A stretch of 64,000 bases of DNA from Sweltsa coloradensis (Eukaryota > Arthropoda > Insecta > Plecoptera > Chloroperlidae): contig JAMZAV010000053.1 of assembly GCA_024449915.1 (NCBI GenBank), forward strand, positions 372,001 to 436,000, read 5' to 3'. Position 1 is the first letter of the stretch; the number at the start of each line of letters is the position of its first letter. Below, piece after piece: positions 21,891 through 32,111 of this stretch. Both the position numbers and the translations under genes were made by a program. The notes under the pieces are model-generated. The model was not told the DNA's origin and did not search any database. It saw nothing but the letters and a program-made list of their open reading frames with translations.

Positions 21891-22648
21891 CTAGGAAGCT
21901 TCGCAAACACTTTTTTTAGTCGCGTTGATGGATGAGCTTTTATTTAGTTTTTAGTTTGCGAGGGATATCTTTACTTTTGCAAGTGCTTTGCTTTGCTGCC
22001 TACGCATTGTAGGTGATTGTTGTCAAGTTTCTATTGTTACTTGTCAATTGTTATTATTTACCGTAAAAAAACTTATATTAAAAGCTTTATTTCCATGGAT
22101 TCTGGCTAACTTTTTCAACTTTTTCTTTCAAAAGGTACTACATCACCATAACCTTAATGCCCATGTATAATATGAACGTTGTAGCCCCACCCGTTTGGTC
22201 AGAATCGGCCCAAATGGCACGAAAATATCGCACAAAAAATCAAAAAAACTTATATTAAAAGCTTTATTTCTATGGATTCTGGCTAACTTCTTCAACTTTT
22301 TCTTTCAAAAGGTACCACATCACGATAACCTTAATGTCCATATATAATATGAAAGTTGCAGCCCCACCCGTTTGGTCAGAATTAGCCCAAATGGCACGAA
22401 AATATTGCACGAAAAATCGAAAAAAAATCGTAAAAGTACGATATTCATGAGAAATATTTCTTCGATTGTACCCAAAAACAATACACCTCTAAGTTCAGAG
22501 ATTTCGAAGGTCCCCTCCAATTTTCATCAAGATCGAATATGCCGTTTGCCTGGTAGAGAGTTAACAAACAGAAAAAAAAAAAAAAAAACACCCGAGCTAA
22601 ATTTTTTGGGGGGTCAGTGAAATTGAAGTCTTCGCTTCGCTCATCCAA
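21891..22648 (-). mobile_element. Helitron2/Helentron-like element, copy A4
   Basis: Has both family ends (CTAGGAAGCTTCG at 21891 and GCTTCGCTCATCCAA at 22648). An internal direct duplication of the TTATATTAAAAGCTTTATTT...CCCCACCCGTTTGGTCAGAAT module makes it longer than A2. The same internal duplication occurs in A7. Confidence 0.72.
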
Positions 22649-23356
22649 CAATATAATACGTAAAAGTATAACAAAGACAATCAAAATGATTGTGTAATAT
22701 ACTAACAATTTAATTCAATTAAATTGGTCAATTCTAAAAAATTTACGTTTTTTTTCAATCGAGCGCGTAGATTTTGCTTTCATGACTTAAAGTAATTTGG
22801 ATAATTATTATATTAATTTAATCATAAGCTTTTTCTTTCAAAAGGTACCACATCACGATAACCTTAATGTCCATATATAATATGAACGTTGTAGCCCCAC
22901 CCGTTTGGTCAGAATTGGCCCAAATGGCACGAAAATATTGCACGAAAAATCGAAAAAAAATCGTAAAAGTACGATATTCATGAGAAATATTTCTTCGATT
23001 GTACCCTAAAACAATACACCTCTAAGTTCAGAGATTTCGAAGGTCCCCTCCAATTTTCATCAAGATCGAATATGCCGTTTGCCTGGTAGAGAGTTAACAA
23101 ACAGAAAAAAAAAAAAAAAAACACCCGAGCTAAATTTTTTGGGGTTCAGTGAAATTGAAGTCTTCGCTTCGCTCATCCAACAATATAATACGTTAAAGTA
23201 TAACAAAGACAATCAAAATGATTGTGTAATATACTAACAATTTAATTCAATTAAATTGGTCAATTCTAAAAAATTTACGTTTTTTTTAATCGAGTGTGTA
23301 GATTTTGCTTTCATGACTTAAAGTAATTTGGATAATTATTATATTAATTTAATCAA
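22294..23356. repeat. Tandem segmental duplication, period ~533 bp
   Basis: Positions 22294-22826 and 22827-23356 are nearly identical, including the right half of A4 and ~180 bp of unique flank ending TTGGATAATTATTATATTAA. The few differences seen include AAAGTTGCAG versus AACGTTGTAG. The breakpoint lies within CTTTTTCTTTCAAAAGG. Confidence 0.85.
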
Positions 23357-23391
23357 TAAGAAATTATGTGTGTGAACTGGTAGATAGAAGC

Positions 23392-23590
23392 ACAGAAGAA
23401 GAAGAAGAAGAAGAAGAAGAAGAAGAAGAAGAAGAAATAGAAGAAGAAGAAGAAGAAGAAGAAGAAGAAGAAGAAGAAGAAGAAGAAGAAGAAGAAGAAG
23501 AAGAAGAGAGAAGAAGAAGAAGAAGATGAAGAAGAAGAAGAAGAAGAAGAAGAAGGAAGAAGAAGAAGAAGAAGAAGAAGAAGAAGAAGA
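23392..23590. repeat. (GAA)n trinucleotide microsatellite
   Basis: About 200 bp of GAA/AGA repeats with a few interruptions (ATAGAAG, GAGAGAAG, GATGAAG, GGAAG). The 100-codon Ser/Phe/Leu frame on the minus strand is the repeat itself. Confidence 0.95.
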
Positions 23591-23708
23591 CGATGTTAGT
23601 AAAATCTGTGGATGTCCAAGAAAAAGGATGGCTATAGTCACTCCCTGACCGAATACGTTCTAAACAGATGCTTTGGATGCAGTTATATTATAAGATTTGA
23701 TATTTTTG

Positions 23709-25017
23709 TGGACGCTCGCTGTAGACTCTAGAATCTAGACTCAGAATCTAGTACTTTCTTACTATTCGAATTACAAGCTGGAAAATCAAAGTTATTTTGT
23801 TCTGTTAAGACGTTGAGAATTTACTTCTTATAAATTAAATGACCAAAGAGAATTTAAGCTCAAAGTTATCATTCAGTTACCACGTGCGTGCTTCCCAAGG
23901 GGTGAAACGTTGTGTTGGCGGAAGTGGACGTGGTTAAGGGGGGGGGGGGGGGAGTCAAAGCCTACGCAGTGGCAGTCCTGCGTTGTCTGGCATCAGAGAG
24001 AAGTAAGCTACTTTACAGCTCACATTCTTAGAAAGCACATATCTTTATTTACATCTTCTCGTTCTTTGTATTATTTCCCTTTGATCCTTACTCGTCTTCA
24101 GTTTGATTTTCACTATATAATTTTCTCCCTCATATTGAAAATATACAGAAATGTGTACTCCTCTTTCTAAAATTTGTCTCCCTAAAGATATAATAATTTT
24201 TAAGGATCTTCAATGTGAATTGATTTTCTGTACGTCCGTTTATCCGTTCATGCATCCGAATGTCACGACTCACGATGAAAAACAGAACATGACATCCGAT
24301 TTCCATGAGTTGCTTTGTTGTTATTGCCCTTTCAACAAGAATGATAACTATAGAATGTTTTTGGACGCTCGCTGTCTAGACTCTAGAATCTAGACTCTAG
24401 AATCCAGTACTTTCTTACTTTTCGAATTACAAGCTGGAAAATCAAAGTTATCTTGTTCTGTTAAGACGTTGAGAATTTACATCTTATAAATGATCAAAGA
24501 GAATTTAAGCTCAAAGTTATCATTCAGTTACCACGTGCGTGCTTCCCAAGGGGTGAAACGTTGTGTTGGCGGAAGTGGACGTGGTTGCGGGTGGGGGGGG
24601 GGGGGGGGGGGGTAGGAGTCAAAGCCTACGCAGTGGCAGTCCAGCGTTGTCTGCCATCAGAGAGAAGTAAGCTACTTTACAGCTCACATTCTTAGAAAGC
24701 ACATATCTTTATTTACATCTTCTCGTTCTTTGTATTATTTTCCCTTTGATTCTTACTCGTCTTTAGTTTGATTTTCATAATATAATTTTCTCTCTCATAT
24801 TGAAAATATACAGAAATGTGTACTCCTCTTTCTAAAATTTATCTCCCTAAAGATATAAGCCAACATCTTCAATGTTAATTAATTTTCTGTACGTCCGTTT
24901 ATCCGTCCATGCATCCGAATGTCACGACTCGCGATGAAAAACAGAACATGACATCCGATTTCCATGAGTTGCTTTGTTGACATTGCCCGTCAACAAGAAT
25001 GATACAGAATGTTTTTG
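23709..25017. repeat. Tandem segmental duplication, period ~653 bp
   Basis: 23711-24363 and 24364-25017 match block by block (GGACGCTCGCTGT, TTACCACGTGCGTGCTTCCC, TTTCTAGATT-like, TTTCTAAAATTT, CATGCATCCGAATGTCACGA). Each contains a G run (about 13 nt near 23940 and about 20 nt near 24593) and a reversed family D segment. The divergence is a few indels plus substitutions. Confidence 0.85.
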
Positions 25018-25070
25018 GTGACAGTGGGGGTCAAGAAGGAGGGGCTAGCGTCAGCCAAATGCGGAATATC

Positions 25071-25212
25071 TATAAATTCGGCACCTCCACCAACGAGAGT
25101 TTCACGCTGAAATAATCGTTGTAGTCTATGTGTTAGAGGTGACCTCGTACCCGTGCTTGGCACTAGCTGCTTGTGCCTATTATGCTTGAGTGCTTGTCAT
25201 ATTTCTTGTGAG
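25071..25212 (+). promoter_or_regulatory. Candidate TATA promoter and 5'UTR exon
   Basis: TATAAAT at 25071-25077 is followed ~115 nt after the expected start site by TTCTTGTGAG-GTGTGC, a splice-donor-like sequence, with the GT at 25213. GC is higher than in the flanks. No coding exon downstream was linked. Confidence 0.28.
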
Positions 25213-25402
25213 GTGTGCTTCTTTTATATACGCATACAAAATTAATTTTGAGTACATTTGACATTTTCCACAGATTTTAAAAAGTTTCACTTATTTTGAA
25301 TCAGGTTTGTAAGTCAAATGGATATTAACAAAATTTGAACCTCGAAGTACGTATTACGGTGATGTGTAGCATTTCTTTCTGTTTCGTCTATTTTCGTCTA
25401 AT

Positions 25403-26022
25403 TATATATTTCATTCAGGCTAACTAGTAATGAATTTAGCAATTAACAGAAAAATTATTGGGGCCACCATGACCTCCCAAAAAATTGTCAAACATGACAT
25501 TTTTCGAGCTAGGTCCCATCGGCAAAAATCTCCCATAAGAAATAACATGGGGACGATCTTAATGCCCCGTGACCTTGGAGGATTTTGATCCAAAAAAATA
25601 TTGGCCATTATTGACGTACTCTACAGTCTTTTCTGAAAATTCTCTATATTTTGTTTTGTAATTTGGGCAAGTAGTTCGGTCAAAATATGCTGATTAGCAA
25701 GATGGGGTGTGATTTTGGAATGCATATTTTTGCGTGTTTGAGGGTATATTTGGGCAGTGTTTCAAGACACGATGTTATAAAGGGGCATTTTAGATTGGTA
25801 CTATGCTCTAGTATCTATGTGGACCAAAAAAGAAGCAGGTTAAAGCCGATATAAGAAATTTCCCAAAACACCAATTTTTGCAAATTTCTGGATCAAAAAA
25901 ATAAAAAAATTCGTGTTAAATCACAGTTACAAGATATAATTTTTTAAACGGTCATTTTAGTGTAGTATTGTGCTATAGATCACGTGGTAAAAAATATTTT
26001 TTGGGGTTTTTAGCCCCTTTAA
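25403..26022 (+). mobile_element. Family C element, copy C1 (left end lost)
   Basis: One of four ~620-bp copies sharing GGCTAACTAGT, GGGGACGATCTT, ATGCCCCGTGACCTTGGAGG, GATTGGTACTATGCTCTAG and GGTTTTTAGCCCCTTTAA. The left terminal AAGGGGTATT is missing here. The minus-strand frame 25420-25608 recurs in the other copies only as shared DNA. Confidence 0.7.
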
Positions 26023-27873
26023 TGATTTTTCTCGAATAAACACTAAGATTACAAATTGTCGGTGGACACCATTGGAACACGGAGCTTTTAAAATATATGG
26101 ACATGATTGTTGTAGATATAATAATATATTGAGAAACACTGCAAATTATTACTTTAAACCAAAATCGTTTCGTCCTCGAGTACACTGTATAAGAACGAAA
26201 AGGTGGTTTTTGAGTTTTAGTCAGACAAACAATTCGTAAGTTGATCCAGGATTTTATAACAAATCTATTATTTTAAAAAAAATCTTCATCTATTGACTTA
26301 CTTTTAAATTTACCGTTGAAATTTTAAATAATGGCGTACGTATTGTTAAGAGAAAGAAAATATTCTTTATGTAGACTCGAACTTACGCTGACGCTTTAGA
26401 ATTGTTACCCACGGAACAAATACAGAAGTAATAAAACATTGTGGATGAGTTTGTATATTTGTCAGGTAGACAATTTAAATGTATTGTTTTAAATAACGTC
26501 CATAGTCAAGCAATAACAAGTAGTTTATAATACTTGTGATGGATTTTAAACAACATTTTAAAGATAATTGCTGATAGGTATAGCCCACTCGATAAACTCG
26601 AGACTTTACTTCGGGATGTCATGTCCCTGGTTCGATTCCTTCTACCGACAATCCTGAGTCGAGTTGTCTTCAAGGTTCTCATCGGACCTTGACGAATCCT
26701 GGGATAAAGACTATAGCAGCTCTTGACATTCTTCTCTAACTAAGTTACTCCATCTTTAGTTAGTCACCATACGCTGGGTAAAACATAGAACTGATGTGTG
26801 GACACAGAAATAGGCATAAAACTACATTCAACAATGTTGCTTAAAGTTATATTTTGAATGCAAATGTTCATATTTCATGTTCACACGATATTTCCAATTT
26901 TTCGATTCCAGCTTACAAAGCAAAATAACAGGAACGTTGCGTAATTTTCACATAAAATGTAAAAAAACACAGTAATTAGGCGCATTCATAATATCCGCTA
27001 GCAAACTCCCTCAAAATTCAAATTGAACATGAAAATTAAATACGGCGATCTTTTATGTACGTTCGTAAATACAGACACGATTACAGTTACTATGTAAGCT
27101 TTTAATTTAAATAAATGCCAAGACCCAAAATCTTATACTCAATGCCATTACTACTTAATTTTGTAAAGCACCTAGTTTATTATAATTACGTCATGGATCG
27201 AGAAAATTGTAATGGATTTTCTATGCACTGGCGTGTGTATATCTAAATTGAAAACTAAAACACAACGAAGAAAACTAAATATCATACCAGATTCCCTACT
27301 AAAGTGTAGTCTAGTGGGTATTCGAACCAAAAAAGAAGAAGGTTTTTCTCTCTTAACAACTGTCTCAACCTATATCTCGTCACCTAAAAATGGCCAGTCG
27401 TCCTTGGACGGATAACCAACGATAAATTTAAAAATAATTTTGAGCGCAAATACAGTCTGGAAATTCCTATTATGGCAAGCCGGATTCGTTGGCAATAGAC
27501 TAAGTAAGACATGGTAATTCTCTATCATAAATGCACGGGACAAGCTGCAGCTGACGGCGTTTTAGATTATAAAACGCCTTCTACTCATCCTACTCAAATC
27601 ACATGTGTGAAATAAGACGTACTATGTGGCAGACCTTGGCATAGTAGGGAGAACACTTGGCATTGACATTACTCACTTTCATATTTGAAAAAAAAAGTAT
27701 GCCAAAATAACAAGACGCTGGAAATAGTGCAAGTCAACTAAAAATATTGCATAGTAATATTTATTTGTGTATCTATTATTTTAACAGATTCAAATGTGTT
27801 GTTACTCATTATTTAAAAAAATGCAGAGCCTCATTTAAATAAATGTGGTGAAAAACACAATAAAACAATTATT
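26023..27873. other. No gene confirmed; one weak tRNA-like remnant
   Basis: At 26580-26660 the sequence ACTCGATAAACTCGAGAC...CCTGGTTCGATTCC looks like a degraded tRNA-derived head with a B box, followed by CAATCCTGAGTCGAG reminiscent of SINE-T. The rest, including the 27212-27415 frame, has no support. Confidence 0.4.
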
Positions 27874-28543
27874 AAGATCATGATGTTTTTTGGACTATAC
27901 ACTACTCAAAATAAAACAAAGATTACAATATTTCAAAGGTTAATGAACCTCCTTCATCAGGTTTTTTATGACAGTTGAAACAATATATATATATGCGTAT
28001 ATTGGAGAGACCAAGAGACCTCTTGAGGTTAGGTTGAAGGAGCATAAGAACAACGTTACGCAGCATAAAGTATGTTCCTCTAGATTAGCAGAGCATGTTT
28101 ATGAAAATCACCATTATGTGGATTGGAACAACTCATCCATTATCCTTCATGAAGCCAATCCACATAAACGTAAACTTAAAGAGGCTGCATTAATGTATGT
28201 TAATAATAATGTAATAAGTGCACCTAGCATTGATTTTCCTGGAATTTGGAAAGTTTTTGTAACTAATAAGCCATAATTTTTCTTCTTCTTGTTTGTTTTT
28301 TGTGAACTTAAAAATTTCTTTTACTGTTAATAACAACTACAATGATTCTTTGGTGGTGATTCTTTGGTGGATTGGTGTAATTTGTTTTGTTCAGTTGGCA
28401 TCGTTTGTTTGTTTTAAAGCCCATTCTGTTGTCTTGTTTCAACTGTCATTAAAAACCTGATGAAGGAGGTTGATTAACCTTTGAAATATTGTAATCTTTG
28501 TTTTATTTTGAGTAGTGTATAGTCCAAAAAACATCATGATCTT
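27874..28543. mobile_element. Penelope-like element fragment bounded by 110-bp inverted repeats
   Basis: The left arm (27874-27985) and right arm (28435-28543) are reverse complements, with blocks GATCATGATGTTTTTTGGAC, CACTACTCAAAATAAAAC, TATTTCAAAGGTTAAT and CCTCCTTCATCAGG. Between them lies only the GIY-YIG endonuclease end of a Penelope-like polyprotein. Penelope-like elements are known to carry inverted or tandem terminal segments, which fits. The reverse transcriptase is absent. Confidence 0.75.
27968..28276 (+). pseudogene. Penelope-like GIY-YIG endonuclease fragment
   Basis: Within the 102-codon frame the segment from about residue 11 reads YIGETKRPLEVRLKEHKNN, which matches the second half of the GIY-YIG motif with the conserved Arg. 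Next comes SRLAEHVYENHHYVDW, the conserved His-rich stretch with DW. Then comes the KLKEAALM helix with the catalytic-type Glu, as in Penelope/Neptune-type elements. The usual first GIY-like Tyr strand and the entire reverse transcriptase are missing, because the 5' side is replaced by the left inverted repeat. It is therefore a truncated, probably dead copy, although the frame is intact to the TAA. Confidence 0.8.
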
Positions 28544-28779
28544 CAACCTGACCTACTCTAAAATTGTTTCACCTTTGTAAAAAAATTATTATAACAATGA
28601 AGGCATGAGTACGACATTACCTATACAATTGGGTTTGAGGCTTACTAAAATAAAATATCAGCCATATACAAGACATATTTTTTTAAATTGTAATTTAAGT
28701 GTAGTATTATTCTTTAGAGTTTAGATTATAAAATAACTTTTTTGGGTGATTGCTCCCATAATAATCACTTTTTACTCTC

Positions 28780-28990
28780 TCTCCGTCAATGTGTGCGTTT
28801 GTCAGTTGTCACGTCTCTCCACTAAAACCGAACATGACCTCTGATTAACATGCGACATTTATTTTGGCATTACCCTTCAACAGGGATGACACAGAATGTG
28901 TTTAGTGACCCTGAGGGTATAAGGGTAACTAGCTAGCCCTCCAGAAAGTTTGAAATCGGGTGATCATGTAGCTTCCACCATTCTGAATGC
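28780..28990 (-). repeat. Dispersed repeat family D copy
   Basis: Reverse-orientation copy with GTCACGTCTCTCCAC, CCGAACATGACCTCTGATT, CCCTTCAACAGGGATGACAC and AGAATGTGTTTAGTGACC. It ends in CTAGCTAGCCC and a GCCAT-like stretch. Confidence 0.5.
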
Positions 28991-29127
28991 GGAAACAAGC
29001 GTGAACTTTTCCCAACCGCCATCAAAAACATCAACGCACGGCGTATTATTTTATTTTACCATTCTTCTTCGACACTCTGTCAAATCTGTTCCAACACAAT
29101 TTTATTGAAATAATATTAAACACATAA

Positions 29128-29170
29128 TTGACTCGGGAGACTCGGGTTCGAACCCCGATCGGGATGGAAT
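29128..29170 (+). repeat. tRNA-like 3' half remnant
   Basis: CTCGGGTTCGAACCCCG forms a T-arm-like stem-loop with a B box. No cloverleaf can be completed upstream, so this is a fossil of a tRNA-derived sequence, not a tRNA gene. Confidence 0.35.
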
Positions 29171-29214
29171 TTTTAACTTGTGAATTGTATTAAATATTAA
29201 CAATGTTGACTCAA

Positions 29215-29572
29215 AATAAAAATTGTGATAAGAAAGTGTATCGGTACAAAATATCACAAAACTAAAAAATTTGCAGGAAAGACAATTGTTTAAAATTGTC
29301 TCTTTTCTCTCAGTCAGCCTCTAGAAAACCAGGTGAAAATTAATGCCACAACAACACAACTACCTAAGTTGAATGGTGTGCTTGGGCGAATTGAAGTTTG
29401 AAATTATTTTGAAGTGGCGATATTAGCCGTGTGCCCGATCAGAAAAATTTAAAAAAAATATTTTCTAAAAGAGCCAGGTTTTAAAGCCATTCACTATATT
29501 TTTACTTGGTATTGGTATTATCATTTTGTATTTGGGAAAATAGAAAAACGCGGTCGAATAGCCTTAAGGGGT
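29215..29572 (+). repeat. Foldback family G, partial copy
   Basis: Matches the right arm of 51116-51641, with blocks CACAACTACCTAAGT, GGTGTGCTTGGGC, AAGTGGCGATATTAGCCGTG and CGCGGTCGAATAGCC. It ends exactly at TTAA, where family C copy C2 begins. Confidence 0.65.
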
Positions 29573-30199
29573 ATTTAACCGCTAAACTCAAAAAATATAT
29601 TTCATTCAGGCTAACTAGTAATGAATTTAACAATTAACAGAAAAATTATTGGGGCCACCATGACCTCCCAAAAAATTGTCAAACATGACATTTTTAGAGC
29701 TAGGTCCCATCGGCAAAAATTTCCCATAAGAAATAACATGGGGACGATCTTTATGCCCCGTGACCTTGGAGGATTTTGACCCAAAAAAATATTTGCCATT
29801 ATTGACGTACTCGACAGCCTTTTCTGTAAATTCTCTATATTTTGTTTTGTAATTTGGGCAAGTAGTTCGGTCAAAATATGCTGATTACCAAGATGGGGTG
29901 TGATTTTGGAATGCATATTTTTGCGTGTTTGAGGGTATATTTGGGCACAGTTTTAAGACACGATGTTATAAAGGGGCATTTTAGATTGGTACTATGCTCT
30001 AGTATCTATGTGGACCAAAAAAGAAGCAGGTTAAAGCCGATTTAGGAAATTTTCCAAAACACCAATTTTCGACAATTTCTGGATCAAAAAAATTAAAAAA
30101 TTCGTGTTAAATCACAGTTACAAGATATAATTTTAAGTGTAGTATTGTGCTATAGATCACGTGGAAAAAAATAATTTTTGGGGTTTTTAGCCCCTTTAA
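29573..30199 (+). mobile_element. Family C element, copy C2
   Basis: Ends: TTAAGGGGTATTTAACC at the left and GGGGTTTTTAGCCCCTTTAA at the right, an imperfect inverted repeat. It is nearly identical to C1 over most of its length, so C1 and C2 diverged recently. It abuts a family G half-copy. Confidence 0.75.
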
Positions 30200-30351
30200 A
30201 GTATTAAATTTTGTTGAAAAAGTCAAACTGATTCCAATCGTTATAGGCTGCTTAAACGATTAAGGCTATTGTAATCACCCTAGTGTCAAAACCTTACTAG
30301 TCCATGACAATTGGCTAAATGAAAGAGTACTTTTAATTAAACAGCAATTTT

Positions 30352-30795
30352 TTTTTTCCGGGTGGGACATAACCTTACTATCGGCCATTATATGTTGTTT
30401 TTTTGACAATAGTGTAGCCTGCACATCTAGTGCAAAATTAAGTTTTGATAATCGGTTGTCTGGATATATAGTTTTTAAACACCTTTAGCTTCCACATATA
30501 AGTACAAGGAAAAATAGAATGCTGAAATAATAGTTAATGAACGATTTTTTTGTCAGACGGTACAAATAAAACTCGAAAAAACTGGTATTAATTGTACCGT
30601 TTGGCAAAAAAAATGTGCTTCAACTATTATTATAGAAATCTATTTTTCCTTATACTTAGGTGGAAGCTAAAAGTGTTTAGAAACTATATCCAAAAAACTA
30701 ATTCTCAAAATTTAATTTTGCACTAAATGTGCAGACTACACTATTGTCAAAAAACGACATATAATGGCCAATAGTGAGGTTATGCCACTTTCTGT
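30352..30795. mobile_element. Foldback element, ~200-bp arms and a short loop
   Basis: The left arm (30352-30560) and right arm (30590-30795) are inverted. Shared words are CATAACCTTACTATCGGCCA, TTTTGACAATAGTGTAG, AGTGCAAAATTAA, ACACTTTTAGCTTCCAC and AAGGAAAAATAGA. The centre is CGGTACAA...TTGTACCG. The minus-strand 94-codon frame at 30698-30982 starts outside and runs into the arm, so it is not a gene. Confidence 0.8.
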
Positions 30796-30999
30796 TATAT
30801 GTAGGCCCTCTTTCATTCAGCAAACTTCTCAGCCATGTTTCTTCGACTTTCAAACTATCGGCCAGAGGTGGATACAATATTGGTTTATAGTTGAAATGTG
30901 CATCAACAGCTAGTAAGTATGTATTATTCTGATCCGACAGAGGATACTCATGTGTACCGCGAGATATTCTGATTCGGGACATACTGACTGAAAGTTTAT

Positions 31000-32053
31000 T
31001 CCAGGGTTTTCTATAGTGATTAATACTTATGCTAGGGACAGTCCTAATCGTTTCCTTGCTAACTTCTTTATCACCGTAATAATAAGCTATTCACCCACCA
31101 GAAGAGAGTTACACTCACACCGGGGGATAGATCTTATATCTCCGCTACGGTGTCTTCCTATGCTACAGCGGGTTATTGATTCAAAACCGTTTACTCTAAG
31201 CTTTGGTGTATTATTTACCTGCATATTTTCTTTAGATAACAACATATATTATATAGCTTTACAGCTCATATTTTAAAGGGTGACAGGTACACACGTACTT
31301 GGGGCAGATGCTCTTACTGTCATTGTCACATTCATTTTTATAATGTAACATGTTCAAAATGTTTGAATGAGAATGCAAAAATTGTCTAATAAAATAAAAT
31401 AAACATCTTGGCAATGAAGCACTTTCATGCCAGATTAAAATAATAAAATCGTTTTCCAGGCCAATGTATAAATATATTTGTATGAAGTATCATCCCCATA
31501 AAATACCTCACTGAATTTCGAAAAATACAATACCAATGTGTTTATGAGTATGTGTGTTTATGTGTTAGTTATAGATACAAGAAAACGAATAGTCAACGTC
31601 AAGCCAAAGCGAAGCCACCTGCCAGAACTGTATTTTCATCTTTCCTTCCTCTCACATGTATAATTAAGTTTATAAGGCTATAAAGGAATCAGCAAGTCAT
31701 GTACAAGCACTTTGATTTCGTTCCAACAATACGATACCAGCGTCTGTGTGCCAATCATTCTTAGTTGAATACTTCGTCAAGAGAGGCACTGTCGAGTTAG
31801 TTTTTTTGTGTATTGTATTGTTTGTTAAGTTAATTAAGAATAAAGCTAATAATGACGTTGTTGAGTTCTGATTGTTGCGTCGTGTCGATCCATGACCCCT
31901 GGTAGCCTGATCCTCTGGTAGCCTGATCCTCTTCCACGGCTAGTGAAAGCCTCCACCGCTGAAAATAACTATTTTGTTATCCTATAGTATTCTCGAATTA
32001 GTTTACGATGGTATAAACAAACTTATTAATATTAACAATGTTTATTATTTCAG
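31000..32053. other. No gene confirmed
   Basis: A frame at 31016-31276 has no splice or codon support. A 16-bp tandem repeat, GGTAGCCTGATCCTCT, occurs twice near 31900-31935, followed by a GC-richer patch. This might be an exon preceding 32054, but no open frame links them. Confidence 0.3.
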
Positions 32054-32111
32054 GATGCAGTGGAGAGAGCTGGTGTCGCGAGAAGAGAATGATGAATACG
32101 ATGAGATGTAG
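32054..32111 (+). CDS. Candidate small terminal exon, acidic C-terminus
   Basis: A strong acceptor TTTATTATTTCAG ends at 32053. One frame then reads MQWRELVSREENDEYDEM and stops at TAG (32109-32111). The codon choice is GC-ending and the tail is acidic. The Met may be internal, since an exon this short must join upstream sequence. The longer frames overlapping on both strands are shadows that read through the splice site. Confidence 0.35.

Noticed and set aside
23339..23641. 100-residue Ser/Phe/Leu ORF
   Set aside because: It is the translation of the (GAA)n microsatellite.
29611..29916. 101-codon minus-strand ORF, also seen at 25420, 35209 and 62691
   Set aside because: Falls in family C repeats; the recurrence reflects repeat copies, and the other copies are truncated or altered.
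30698..30982. 94-codon minus ORF
   Set aside because: Runs from unique DNA into a foldback arm; no splice or codon-use support.
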